A stretch of 64,000 bases of DNA from a virus, in IMG/VR virus record IMGVR_UViG_3300042868_008629, positions 1 through 64,000 of that record; one strand, 5' to 3'. The notes below the pieces were generated by a model. The model was not told where the DNA came from. It did not search any database and saw nothing but the letters and a program-made list of their open reading frames with translations. The position numbers and the translations under genes are program-made. This document shows, piece after piece, positions 52,777 to 59,775 of the stretch. Position 1 is the first letter of the stretch, and each line of letters starts with the position of its first letter.

Positions 52777-52874
52777 TGGAAAACAACATACCACCCCAAG
52801 ATATGGCACAAGAGCTCTTCCATCGTTTCAATAAGGAAGGGCTTCACGATTTAATAACCACAGAAAACAATTAA
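52776..52874 (+). pseudogene. Short truncated paralogue of the 53648 gene (32 aa)
   Basis: An ORF of 32 residues, MENNIPPQDMAQELFH then RFNKEGLHD, is nearly identical to the first 24 residues of the 81-residue product at 53648-53893, after which it diverges and stops. A truncated duplicate is the simplest reading; a short functional peptide is possible. Its ATG overlaps the previous stop. Confidence 0.6.
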
Positions 52875-52877
52875 ATT

Positions 52878-53078
52878 ATGGAAGAAAATTTAAAAAAACT
52901 TACTAATAATTGTAGTGTTTGTGATTCTGATAAAATCAGATATGAAACTGTAACTTTTCGCAATCTAGTTATTCAATTAATAGCTGGTAAAACCGTTATA
53001 AGTTCAACATATCAAGATATTGAATATAAGATTTGCGTTAAATGTGGTGATAGACGTACAAATTTTTTTACATATTAA
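52878..53078 (+). CDS. Small Cys-containing protein (66 aa)
   Basis: 66 residues with two CxxC (CSVCDS near the N-terminus, CVKCGD near the C-terminus) and a hydrophobic middle (NLVIQLIAGKTVISSTY). Zinc-ribbon-like. Unrecognised. Confidence 0.5.
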   Translation: MEENLKKLTNNCSVCDSDKIRYETVTFRNLVIQLIAGKTVISSTYQDIEYKICVKCGDRRTNFFTY

Positions 53079-53188
53079 AAATAAAATCATAAAAAGAGAA
53101 AGTTTTAAAGAGTTTCAAGAAAGATTGTGCTGAACAAAAACTTAATTGGAGAAGACAAATAGTTAATATTAATTAAAAACAATACATT

Positions 53189-53368
53189 ATGAAAAATTTA
53201 GAAAGAAAAAAACTGGAAAGTTTATTAAACAGTAGAATTGATGAGGTTAATATTATACCAATTTATAAAGATGAAAATAAAACTGAAGTTGAAGAAGTTG
53301 AATGTGAAATTAAATTTAAAACAAATATTCAATATATAGAACAATTGTTGGATATTTGTAAACCCTAA
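53189..53368 (+). CDS. Small acidic hypothetical protein (59 aa)
   Basis: 59 residues read from ATG at 53189: MKNLERKKLESLLNSRIDEV and an acidic middle (EVEEVECEIKFKTNIQYIEQ), ending LLDICKP. Helical; unrecognised. It follows a 110-nt stretch with no gene. Confidence 0.5.
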   Translation: MKNLERKKLESLLNSRIDEVNIIPIYKDENKTEVEEVECEIKFKTNIQYIEQLLDICKP

Positions 53369-53448
53369 TAGTTTTGATACCCAATAGTTCAGAAATTTAT
53401 GGTATTATTAATGAATTTTATAAAAAAAATTAGAACAATTATCAAATA

Positions 53449-53595
53449 ATGTGTAACAAAATTAAAAAGTGGCTTGACAAAGGTGAAGGAGGACAATTTT
53501 ATGAACCTTATGTAACAAATGGGGATGTTATTATATTAATGATGTTAACTATGATAGTAAGTGTTATGATAATATTGGGGTGTCTGATTGTATAG
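53449..53595 (+). CDS. Small membrane protein (48 aa)
   Basis: 48 residues: a charged N-terminus (CNKIKKWLDKGEGGQFYEPY) then one membrane segment (DVIILMMLTMIVSVMIILGC). Its ATG is at the end of the exact 30-nt repeat shared with 52749-52778, so the duplication brought a start-proximal region here. Function unknown. Confidence 0.5.
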   Translation: MCNKIKKWLDKGEGGQFYEPYVTNGDVIILMMLTMIVSVMIILGCLIV

Positions 53596-53647
53596 CACAA
53601 CCCAGTAATATATCCAAGAACAATATCAACAAATACAACTATATAAA

Positions 53648-53893
53648 ATGGAAAACAACATCCCACCCCAAGATATGGCACAAGAGCTCTTCCACACCTT
53701 TAATAAGGAAGGACTACACCAGATATCCTCTGTAATTAATCGTCATATTAGAAAAGAATTAATCAAGCAGTGTGTGTTGTTATCAATTAACCTTCACTTG
53801 GATGAATTATCCAAAATGCAACTAATATTCTCAGATAGAGAATTACATTACAAATATTGGGAAGAAGTTAAATTAGAAGTAAAAAAAATATAA
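53648..53893 (+). CDS. Hypothetical 81-aa protein
   Basis: 81 residues: MENNIPPQDMAQELFHTFNK followed by helices (INRHIRKELIKQCVLLSINL, LDELSKMQLIFSDRELHYKY). The N-terminal 24 residues are duplicated in the truncated ORF at 52776. Unrecognised. Confidence 0.55.
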   Translation: MENNIPPQDMAQELFHTFNKEGLHQISSVINRHIRKELIKQCVLLSINLHLDELSKMQLIFSDRELHYKYWEEVKLEVKKI

Positions 53894-53894
53894 T

Positions 53895-54401
53895 ATGGAA
53901 AAGAAACAAACAGCAGTTGAATATCTATATAAAAATTTATTAGATAATCCTTTATCAAATGAAGATGTTATATATAACATTAGAGTATTTGAAAAAGCCA
54001 AAGAAATGGAAAAGGAACAATCCACCATTACAGAAGACACCTCTGATGGATACCATACCTTCAAGGAACTCTATGAGTTTAGAAAAGTATATAATGCAAC
54101 ACTATTCAATGAATGGGGAAAACAAATGCAAGAATATCTAAAATGGGAAAGTGAAGATTGGCAAATACTTAATTTACCAAAGTATGATGTTCATAAAAGT
54201 TGGAGACATAATGATGGTGAATTATGTTTTGGTGGTGGATGGTTTATAGTAGTGGCAAACTTACCATCAGGACAAATCAGTAATCATTATCAAGCTCACG
54301 ATTGGGATTTATTTGATATACCAGTATATGAAAAGGCCAAATATCCTTTTGATGGGCATACCTCAAAAGATGTATTAGATAGATTAATTAAACTTAAATA
54401 A
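53895..54401 (+). CDS. WDGH-type domain protein
   Basis: 168 residues. SDGYHTFKELYEFRKVYNAT, then YDVHKSWRHNDGE, CFGGGWFIVVANLPSGQI, and FDGHTSKDVLDRLIKL form the WDGH/EHGH-like domain known from many phage proteins (unknown function). The N-terminal ~50 residues (TAVEYLYKNLLDNPLSNEDV) form a helical region shared with the next gene. Confidence 0.65.
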   Translation: MEKKQTAVEYLYKNLLDNPLSNEDVIYNIRVFEKAKEMEKEQSTITEDTSDGYHTFKELYEFRKVYNATLFNEWGKQMQEYLKWESEDWQILNLPKYDVHKSWRHNDGELCFGGGWFIVVANLPSGQISNHYQAHDWDLFDIPVYEKAKYPFDGHTSKDVLDRLIKLK

Positions 54402-54402
54402 A

Positions 54403-54612
54403 ATGATAAAGACCGGAGCAGTATATTTTTTATACAGATTTTTCAATGATAATCCTGAAGCAACAATAGAAGAAGGATATGAGGTATATAAACAAGCCTT
54501 AGAAATGGAAAATAAAATTAATCAAGAGTATTATAACCAAGGTGCTCAAGATTGTAAAAATACCTTTGAAAAAATAATCAGTGATGTAACAGGGAATATA
54601 CCAAATCTTTGA
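54403..54612 (+). CDS. Hypothetical 69-aa protein, related to the previous N-terminus
   Basis: 69 residues. TGAVYFLYRFFNDNPEATIE, then KQALEMENKINQEYY, parallels the N-terminus of the WDGH-type product (TAVEYLYKNLLDNP and AKEMEKEQ), so it is a paralogue lacking the WDGH domain. Unrecognised. Confidence 0.55.
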   Translation: MIKTGAVYFLYRFFNDNPEATIEEGYEVYKQALEMENKINQEYYNQGAQDCKNTFEKIISDVTGNIPNL

Positions 54613-54615
54613 TAA

Positions 54616-54867
54616 ATGAAAACCTATATCCACGTCAATCAACATCACATCCGTTCCAATAAAACAAAAGGAACAAATCTACCTGTCATAACCGTAAAAC
54701 AAGGTAAGAAGAACACCTATTGTAATGAAGTTGAGATATTAGGTCCAAGTAAAGTTATATATGGTGGTGAAGGATGTGAGGCAAAACCACTATTATCTTG
54801 TGGTGCAAGAGTGGTTATTATTACGGAAAGTGAAGTTAGAATAATAGATGGACAACCCCCTTTATAA
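54616..54867 (+). CDS. Conserved-style 83-aa phage protein
   Basis: 83 residues, beta-rich: KTYIHVNQHHIRSNKTKGTN, then PVITVKQGKKNTYCNEVEIL and SCGARVVIITESEVRIIDG. This start is recurrent in phage genomes to my recollection; function unknown. Confidence 0.6.
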   Translation: MKTYIHVNQHHIRSNKTKGTNLPVITVKQGKKNTYCNEVEILGPSKVIYGGEGCEAKPLLSCGARVVIITESEVRIIDGQPPL

Positions 54868-54905
54868 TCTCCAAAAAAATACCTACAATTATAGAAAATC
54901 AAATA

Positions 54906-55772
54906 ATGGAAAATAATATAGAACAATTTGTAAATAAAATAATAAATGGGGATTGTATTGAGGTTATGTCTACCTTCCCCGAAAATAGTATTGACCAAGT
55001 TATCACATCACCTCCATATAATGTTAATATCTCTTATGACACATACAATGATGGTTTAACTATGGAACAATATTGGGAATGGACTGAAAAGTGGTTGACC
55101 CAAGCATTCAGAGTATTGAAAGAGGATGGAAGATTATCTTTGAACATTCCTTATGAAATCAATACACAAGATAGAGGTGGAAGAGTTTTTATGGTTGCTG
55201 AGTTTTGGATGTTAATGAAGAAAGTTGGATTCCAATTCTTTGGTGTTGTTGACTTGGAAGAACAATCCCCACATAGAAGTAAAACTACAGCATGGGGTTC
55301 TTGGATGAGTAGTTCTAGTCCTTATATCTACAATCCAAAAGAATGTGTAATATTGGCATATAAGAAATTTCATAAGAAACAAACCAAAGGACAACCACAA
55401 TGGACAGGAACACCAGTTGTCCAAGAAGATGGTAAAACCAAAATGACTTATCTTGATGAAGATAAGAAAGAGTTTATGGAATTGGTTTATGGTCAATGGA
55501 GTTACTTTGCAGATACCAAGACATTAACGAAAGCCACGTTCAGCATGGATATTCCAACAAAAGCGATAAAGATTTTGACATATAAAAACGATATTGTCTT
55601 AGACCCATTCTGTGGTAGTGCAACAACAATGGTTGCCGCTGAGATATTAGATAGAAGATGGGTTGGGATAGAATTAAGTCCAAATTATACAAAGATTGGA
55701 ACTGATAGGGTTCAAGCCTTTGTGGATAACAAGAAACAAATGAAAATAGAATTTGAAGAAGGAGCTGAATAA
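54906..55772 (+). CDS. N4/N6-amino DNA methyltransferase (beta-type)
   Basis: 288 residues. VITSPPYNVNISYD (motif IV SPPY) near the N-terminus and VLDPFCGSATTMVAAEILDR (motif I) near the C-terminus give the beta-class order. DRRWVGIELSPNYTKIGTDR is motif II-like. Methylates adenine N6 or cytosine N4. The central ~130 residues probably form the target recognition domain. No restriction partner nearby. Confidence 0.88.
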   Translation: MENNIEQFVNKIINGDCIEVMSTFPENSIDQVITSPPYNVNISYDTYNDGLTMEQYWEWTEKWLTQAFRVLKEDGRLSLNIPYEINTQDRGGRVFMVAEFWMLMKKVGFQFFGVVDLEEQSPHRSKTTAWGSWMSSSSPYIYNPKECVILAYKKFHKKQTKGQPQWTGTPVVQEDGKTKMTYLDEDKKEFMELVYGQWSYFADTKTLTKATFSMDIPTKAIKILTYKNDIVLDPFCGSATTMVAAEILDRRWVGIELSPNYTKIGTDRVQAFVDNKKQMKIEFEEGAE

Positions 55773-55795
55773 GTTCCTTTTTTTGTTTAAGGGGG

Positions 55796-55804
55796 ATATT
55801 TATG
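55796..55804 (+). promoter_or_regulatory. Late-type motif ATATTTATG upstream of 55821
   Basis: ATATTTATG with 5' end 25 nt before the ATG at 55821, in the gap after the methylase. Confidence 0.5.
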
Positions 55805-55820
55805 AAGAAAACATTTTTTA

Positions 55821-57494
55821 ATGAAAAAACAATTAATTAAGGAATCAGGTATTCGTGATATTAATGATATCGCAAAAAGATACAACAAGGCCAAAATATA
55901 TTTTCATATTGATTTGGATGGTGTTACATCAGCAATTGCAATGAAAGTATATTTGGAAAGTTATGGTATAGAGGTTGTTGATGCTGAAACAATACAATAT
56001 GGTACAGATGAGTTTGCTATCAAAAAACCAGATGCCAGTGGAAATGTTATGCCTGTTTTGGTAGATTTTGCTCACGGAAAACCAATGTTTAAGATTCATA
56101 CAGACCATCACGATAGACAAGCAGGGGTTGAATCAGGAACATCAACAAGTTTCAGACATGCAAGGTCAAATGTTGAAACAATATCAGGTGTAATTTCAAC
56201 ATATGACTTATTTCCTCCATCTGACATTAAAATAATATCAACAATTGATTCTGCTAATTTTAGAGCAATGAATATTACTGTTAGGGAGGTTATGAATTAC
56301 ATTTTCAAGGTTGAAAAAGAATCTCCTGAAAGAAGTAATATAATAATGGGATTGGTTACAAACAAAATATTGTTAGCGTTTAAAAATAAAGAATTTGAAG
56401 GTAAAAATATATTAGAGAGACTTGTTCTTATTTGTACTCCATCACTTAAAAATATCTATAATAATTTGATAAGAATGATTATGGATTCTGGTTTAATGGA
56501 TAAAGTGAAGGGATTTTTGAACACAGAGTTGGGTAATGAAGAACCAAAAGGTGATAAAATCAGAAGAATTCAACAACAACTTCAAAAACATGGTGAAACC
56601 TATTTGGAGAAAGTTAGAGGTAACATAGGTAAACAACTCAAATACGAGGATGGTATTATCATCAAAGATGGGTCTGCTGGTGCTAGTATGGCTAATGTTG
56701 GAAGTTATGATAGATATGTGGCTTTTGAATTGATTCCTGACGCTGATTTCCAGGTTGTAACTTGGGGTTCAGTTGGATTATTACAAGTTTCTTGTAATCC
56801 ATATAAAGAATCTAGAGGACTCAAAGGGGTTGATTTAGGTAAAATGAATACAGAAATTCTCAATAACCATAAATCTGAATTAGAAGGTATTAAGACTACA
56901 CTTTTACGTTTAAAAGAAGTTGCTGAAAGTAGTAAAAAATTTGTACCTTATGAAAGTGTTGGTTTTACCTTTCAAGATTTTATTGCATTGTATAGCGAAA
57001 AAGATGAGAATGGTAAAGTTATCAAAGATAAAGATGGTAAAATCATAAATATAAAAGGCTATTTTGATGTACCTGAAAAATTTAAAAATTTTACAAACAA
57101 AAAAAGTGAAGAGGAAAATAAGAAAAGTGAGGAGGAAAATAAGAAAAAAGGACAAAAAAAAATGACCCCACTTAAGTTTTGGCAAAATCTAATTAGAAAA
57201 ACTATGATGAAACCTTTTGTTGGTTTAACGGATTTTGAACAAAGTATTCTAAAAGAAGTTTATATTAATGCTTATGATGTTATAAAAAACAATAGTGGTG
57301 GACACAAGTGTATTACAAATTTCCAAGCTTCTGCTTTGGGTGGTGGATTCGGTCCATACAAAACAACTGAGTTCATTGGAATGATTAAAGATGAGTTTGT
57401 TGAAAAGTTGAAAAATGAAATTCAGAAAGAGAAAAAACAGAATATCGATGAAAACTACTTTAGGAATATAATAAAGAAAATAATGAAAGGTTAA
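55821..57494 (+). CDS. DHH-family phosphoesterase with predicted packaging leader
   Basis: 557 residues. The leader KKQLIKESGIR has I-K-E at 6-8. DHH motif I is FHIDLDGVTSA (D31, D33), motif II VDFAHGKP (D82), and the DHH triad TDHHDRQ (D95-H96-H97). A C-terminal SGGHKCITNFQAS (G493-H495) resembles the DHHA1 substrate loop. A Lys/Glu insertion (KSEEENKKSEEENKKKGQKK) separates the two parts. Such enzymes (RecJ, NrnA, GdpP types) cleave ssDNA, oligonucleotides or cyclic dinucleotides. It has a late-type motif and could be injected to degrade a defence signal (inference). Confidence 0.75.
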   Translation: MKKQLIKESGIRDINDIAKRYNKAKIYFHIDLDGVTSAIAMKVYLESYGIEVVDAETIQYGTDEFAIKKPDASGNVMPVLVDFAHGKPMFKIHTDHHDRQAGVESGTSTSFRHARSNVETISGVISTYDLFPPSDIKIISTIDSANFRAMNITVREVMNYIFKVEKESPERSNIIMGLVTNKILLAFKNKEFEGKNILERLVLICTPSLKNIYNNLIRMIMDSGLMDKVKGFLNTELGNEEPKGDKIRRIQQQLQKHGETYLEKVRGNIGKQLKYEDGIIIKDGSAGASMANVGSYDRYVAFELIPDADFQVVTWGSVGLLQVSCNPYKESRGLKGVDLGKMNTEILNNHKSELEGIKTTLLRLKEVAESSKKFVPYESVGFTFQDFIALYSEKDENGKVIKDKDGKIINIKGYFDVPEKFKNFTNKKSEEENKKSEEENKKKGQKKMTPLKFWQNLIRKTMMKPFVGLTDFEQSILKEVYINAYDVIKNNSGGHKCITNFQASALGGGFGPYKTTEFIGMIKDEFVEKLKNEIQKEKKQNIDENYFRNIIKKIMKG

Positions 57495-57496
57495 GA

Positions 57497-57844
57497 TTAA
57501 AGGGGGAATGTAACAACATCCCCCTTTTTAATTCCCATTCCTTTACAAGTTCCTCCTTTTACTTCAAGAATAAAGTTTCCTTCACCACAATAATTCTTAT
57601 GTGATTCATTAATCATTGGTTGACAATTATGATGTATTTTGGTGATAACATCATTGTCGATGAATATGATATCTAGTGGTATAATACAATTTTTCATCCA
57701 AAAACAATGTTCTTGGTTTTTCATTACGAATAACATTCCGTTGAATGTTTTATCAAATTTTTTGAACATCATTCCTTCTTGAGTTTCTTCGGGAGATGTT
57801 TGGATTTTTACCTTGAAAATGTTTCCGTTTATACTTAACTTCAT
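57497..57844 (-). CDS. DUF192 family protein
   Basis: 115 residues. TSPEETQEGMMFKKFDKTFN, then MLFVMKNQEHCFWMKNCIIP and LDIIFIDNDVITKIHHNCQP are the DUF192 core; the C-terminus is GGTCKGMGIKKGDVVTFPL. Family function is unknown. It lies on the opposite strand between the DHH and Nudix genes, and its last codons overlap a bidirectional terminator. A late-type motif lies only 12 nt upstream of its start. Confidence 0.82.
   Translation of the reverse strand: MKLSINGNIFKVKIQTSPEETQEGMMFKKFDKTFNGMLFVMKNQEHCFWMKNCIIPLDIIFIDNDVITKIHHNCQPMINESHKNYCGEGNFILEVKGGTCKGMGIKKGDVVTFPL
57499..57529. terminator. Bidirectional terminator between DHH and DUF192 genes
   Basis: AAAGGGGGA / TCCCCCTTT with an 11-nt loop and T-tract, overlapping the last codons of the DUF192 gene. 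Confidence 0.88.
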
Positions 57845-57870
57845 ACTTATAAATATAATAATAATTCGTT

Positions 57871-58257
57871 ATGGGAAATTGTGCTGGTATCTTATTAAAA
57901 TATAAAAATCAATGTTTATTATGTAAACGAAGTCAGAAGAGTAGTTTACCTGGTGTATGGTCTGTACCTGGTGGTCATTTGGAGAAAGGTGAGAGTGTTG
58001 AAAATGGTGCTATTAGAGAGTTTAGTGAGGAGACAGGATTGGTGATATTGGGTGATTTGAAATATTTGGCAACATTGACTGGTGGGGGTAGAATGAAGTA
58101 TTATTTGTTTATGTATGAGATTTCAAGAAAGGTCGAGATTGATTTGGATGAGGCTATGGATGGTCACGAACACGATGAATGTGGGTGGTTTAATAAAAAA
58201 AACTTGCCTGATAATGTTGAAAAACAACTTTTTTTTATAATTAATAAAATTTTTTGA
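57871..58257 (+). CDS. Nudix hydrolase
   Basis: 128 residues. The Nudix box is complete: GGHLEKGESVENGAIREFSE then ETGL. The N-terminal strand (ILLKYKNQCLLCKRSQKSSL) and PGVWSVPGG precede it. Could hydrolyse dNTPs, ADP-ribose or capped nucleotides; specificity is not visible. It follows a divergent gap containing TATAAATAT. Confidence 0.88.
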   Translation: MGNCAGILLKYKNQCLLCKRSQKSSLPGVWSVPGGHLEKGESVENGAIREFSEETGLVILGDLKYLATLTGGGRMKYYLFMYEISRKVEIDLDEAMDGHEHDECGWFNKKNLPDNVEKQLFFIINKIF

Positions 58258-58277
58258 TACTTTTTGTAAATATTGAT

Positions 58278-58286
58278 ATATTTATA
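58278..58286 (+). promoter_or_regulatory. Late-type motif ATATTTATA with no gene downstream
   Basis: Exact ATATTTATA 21 nt after the Nudix stop. No ORF lies between it and the terminator at 58330-58367, so it may drive a small RNA. Confidence 0.45.
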
Positions 58287-58287
58287 T

Positions 58288-58367
58288 TCACAACCCAACT
58301 TCCCTTTCTTATGTTGGTCGATATATCTTAACCCCGATAAATGTAGAAATTTGTTGGGGTTTTTTTA
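58288..58367 (+). ncRNA. Candidate small RNA between late motif and terminator
   Basis: If a transcript starts shortly after the 58278 motif it would be ~75-80 nt. It contains one short hairpin (CCAAC 58295-58299 with GTTGG 58313-58317) and then the strong terminator stem. No ORF of useful size is present. Could equally be the Nudix mRNA 3' region. Confidence 0.35.
58330..58367 (+). terminator. Terminator after Nudix/candidate sRNA
   Basis: 13-bp RNA stem with two G-U pairs (AACCCCGATAAAT / ATTTGTTGGGGTT), 6-nt loop, then eight or more T. Confidence 0.85.
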
Positions 58368-58377
58368 TTTATATGAG

Positions 58378-58386
58378 ATATTTATT
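58378..58386 (+). promoter_or_regulatory. Late-type motif ATATTTATT upstream of 58415
   Basis: ATATTTATT, 5' end 37 nt before the ATG at 58415. It would drive the three-gene leader cassette cluster. Confidence 0.5.
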
Positions 58387-58412
58387 TTTATAAAATAAAA
58401 TTGAAAAAAAAA

Positions 58413-58481
58413 CGATGAAAAAGATAGTAAGATTAACAGAAAGTGATTTAACTAATTTGGTTAAAAGGATAATTAAAGAAC
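58413..58481 (+). repeat. Leader repeat copy 1
   Basis: Start-codon-proximal DNA beginning GATGAAAAAGATAGTAAGAT, shared with copies at 58852 and 59247 over about 66 nt. Copies 1 and 3 also share the preceding A-rich segment. Confidence 0.8.
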
Positions 58482-58879
58482 AAGATGAAAACGAAGAATA
58501 TCTTGAAAAATTCAAGATATTAATTGACAATGAACAATTTGAAACGGCATTACAATTAGGTGAAACATTAGATTTGGAAGACAAAGTTTTGGACTTAATT
58601 TTAGATAAAATAGTTAAAGAAGGTGACTTCAAGTGGTGGGTAAAAAAAGTACATTCTGTAATGAAAGAAAAAAAATATAGGCGGATTGATTCAGCCATTG
58701 ATGATATAACGTATGAATTTATTGAAAAAGATTATTATGCAAATATATTATATAACATAATTAACAATATGACAGACCAAAATAAAACAGATGAATTTTA
58801 TTTTAAAATGATTAAACTGATATATTCTGAAATAGAAAAACAAATAAAAAAAGATGAAAAAGATAGTAAGATTAACTGA
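58415..58879 (+). CDS. Leader cassette protein 1 (predicted packaged, 154 aa)
   Basis: 154 residues. The leader MKKIVRLTESDLTNLVKRII ends in I-K-E at 20-22, followed by a helical acidic body (YLEKFKILIDNEQFETALQL, LEDKVLDLILDKIVKEGDFK). First of three genes with near-identical leaders and unrelated bodies. The body is unrecognised, possibly a helical-repeat effector. Its 3' end contains the start of cassette 2 in another frame (26-nt overlap). Confidence 0.6.
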   Translation: MKKIVRLTESDLTNLVKRIIKEQDENEEYLEKFKILIDNEQFETALQLGETLDLEDKVLDLILDKIVKEGDFKWWVKKVHSVMKEKKYRRIDSAIDDITYEFIEKDYYANILYNIINNMTDQNKTDEFYFKMIKLIYSEIEKQIKKDEKDSKIN

Positions 58880-58920
58880 AAGTGATTTAGTTAGATTGGT
58901 TAAAAGAGTTATTAATGAAA
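58852..58920 (+). repeat. Leader repeat copy 2
   Basis: Second copy of the leader-coding repeat, embedded in the 3' end of cassette 1. Confidence 0.8.
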
Positions 58921-59252
58921 AAAGAAATATGAATGAATACGAGTATTTTTATTATATTCCAGATTGGTATGGTCCGAATACAATGTTTAATGAAAATGAT
59001 GAAAAAGTAAAATTGTCAGATTATCCTGAAATTGAAGATGCCTTTAAATTCTTTAATAATGAAAATGTTGATATAATAAAACTTAATGAAGACGATAGGG
59101 ACATGACATTAATTAGAAAAGTACATACGTTCATAGATGACAGCAATAATATTTCTTGGCCATTCTTCAACGAAAATAGAATCCAAAAAATGTGGATGGA
59201 AAAATATTTGAAAAACGGATTAATATTAATAAAATTGAAAAAAAAACGATGA
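58854..59252 (+). CDS. Leader cassette protein 2 (predicted packaged, 132 aa)
   Basis: 132 residues. The leader MKKIVRLTESDLVRLVKRVI continues to I-N-E at 20-22. The body is aromatic and acidic (YEYFYYIPDWYGPNTMFNEN, IRKVHTFIDDSNNISWPFF). Its start lies in the last codons of cassette 1 and its end overlaps cassette 3, so all three are tightly coupled. Body function unknown. Confidence 0.6.
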   Translation: MKKIVRLTESDLVRLVKRVINEKRNMNEYEYFYYIPDWYGPNTMFNENDEKVKLSDYPEIEDAFKFFNNENVDIIKLNEDDRDMTLIRKVHTFIDDSNNISWPFFNENRIQKMWMEKYLKNGLILIKLKKKR

Positions 59253-59315
59253 AAAAGATAGTAAGATTAACTGAAAGTGATTTAGTTAGATTGATTAAAA
59301 GAGTAATTAACGAAC
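59247..59315 (+). repeat. Leader repeat copy 3
   Basis: Third copy; begins with the same GATGAAAAAGATAGTAAGAT as the others and encodes LTESDLVRLIKRVINEQ. Confidence 0.8.
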
Positions 59316-59698
59316 AATCAATAAGTGGAAAAACTTTAGAAGATTTTAAAAAATGGGCAATGAATAAACAAAATGAATGTCCAGAACCAACGGACCCTTG
59401 GGATAGATATTGCCCCCAAGGAACTTGGAAATATGATACTAGAAATGGGAACATTAGGTTTTTTTCTGATAAGAATGAAGTTGTTATGGAAACAACTATA
59501 ATGCCTAATGATGACAAATACAACGGACCTGTGGTTGAGTTACAATATTTAGCAAATTGGGTATCTAAAAAAAATGTTCCATATTATAATGGTGTTTGGA
59601 AATGGGGAGGGGTAAAAGGAGCATGGAGTGCAGGTAATCTACAAAGTGTTAATTTGTATGATAACGATAAAAATTTTTTAGGTACTATGACTTTTTAA
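59249..59698 (+). CDS. Leader cassette protein 3 (predicted packaged, 149 aa)
   Basis: The ATG at 59249 is chosen; the longer frame from 59192 lies in cassette 2. The leader MKKIVRLTESDLVRLIKRVI continues to I-N-E at 20-22. The body begins KTLEDFKKWAMNKQNECPEP, contains TDPWDRYCPQGTWKYD, and ends with a beta-rich domain (YLANWVSKKNVPYYNGVWKW). Unrecognised; possibly an injected effector. A terminator follows. Confidence 0.6.
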   Translation: MKKIVRLTESDLVRLIKRVINEQSISGKTLEDFKKWAMNKQNECPEPTDPWDRYCPQGTWKYDTRNGNIRFFSDKNEVVMETTIMPNDDKYNGPVVELQYLANWVSKKNVPYYNGVWKWGGVKGAWSAGNLQSVNLYDNDKNFLGTMTF

Positions 59699-59712
59699 GT
59701 TTAAGAAAAAAT

Positions 59713-59748
59713 CCCCATCTCAAAAAAAGGTGGGGTTTCTTTTTTTTA
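59713..59748 (+). terminator. Terminator after the leader cassettes
   Basis: CCCCATC / GGTGGGG stem (one G-U pair), 9-nt loop, followed by TTTC and eight T. Confidence 0.85.
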
Positions 59749-59775
59749 TGAAGATTATTTCTTATATTTTCCATT

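Noticed and set aside
58288-58367. tRNA or tmRNA gene
   Set aside because: No cloverleaf, T-loop GTTCGA or CCA end; only a hairpin and a terminator.
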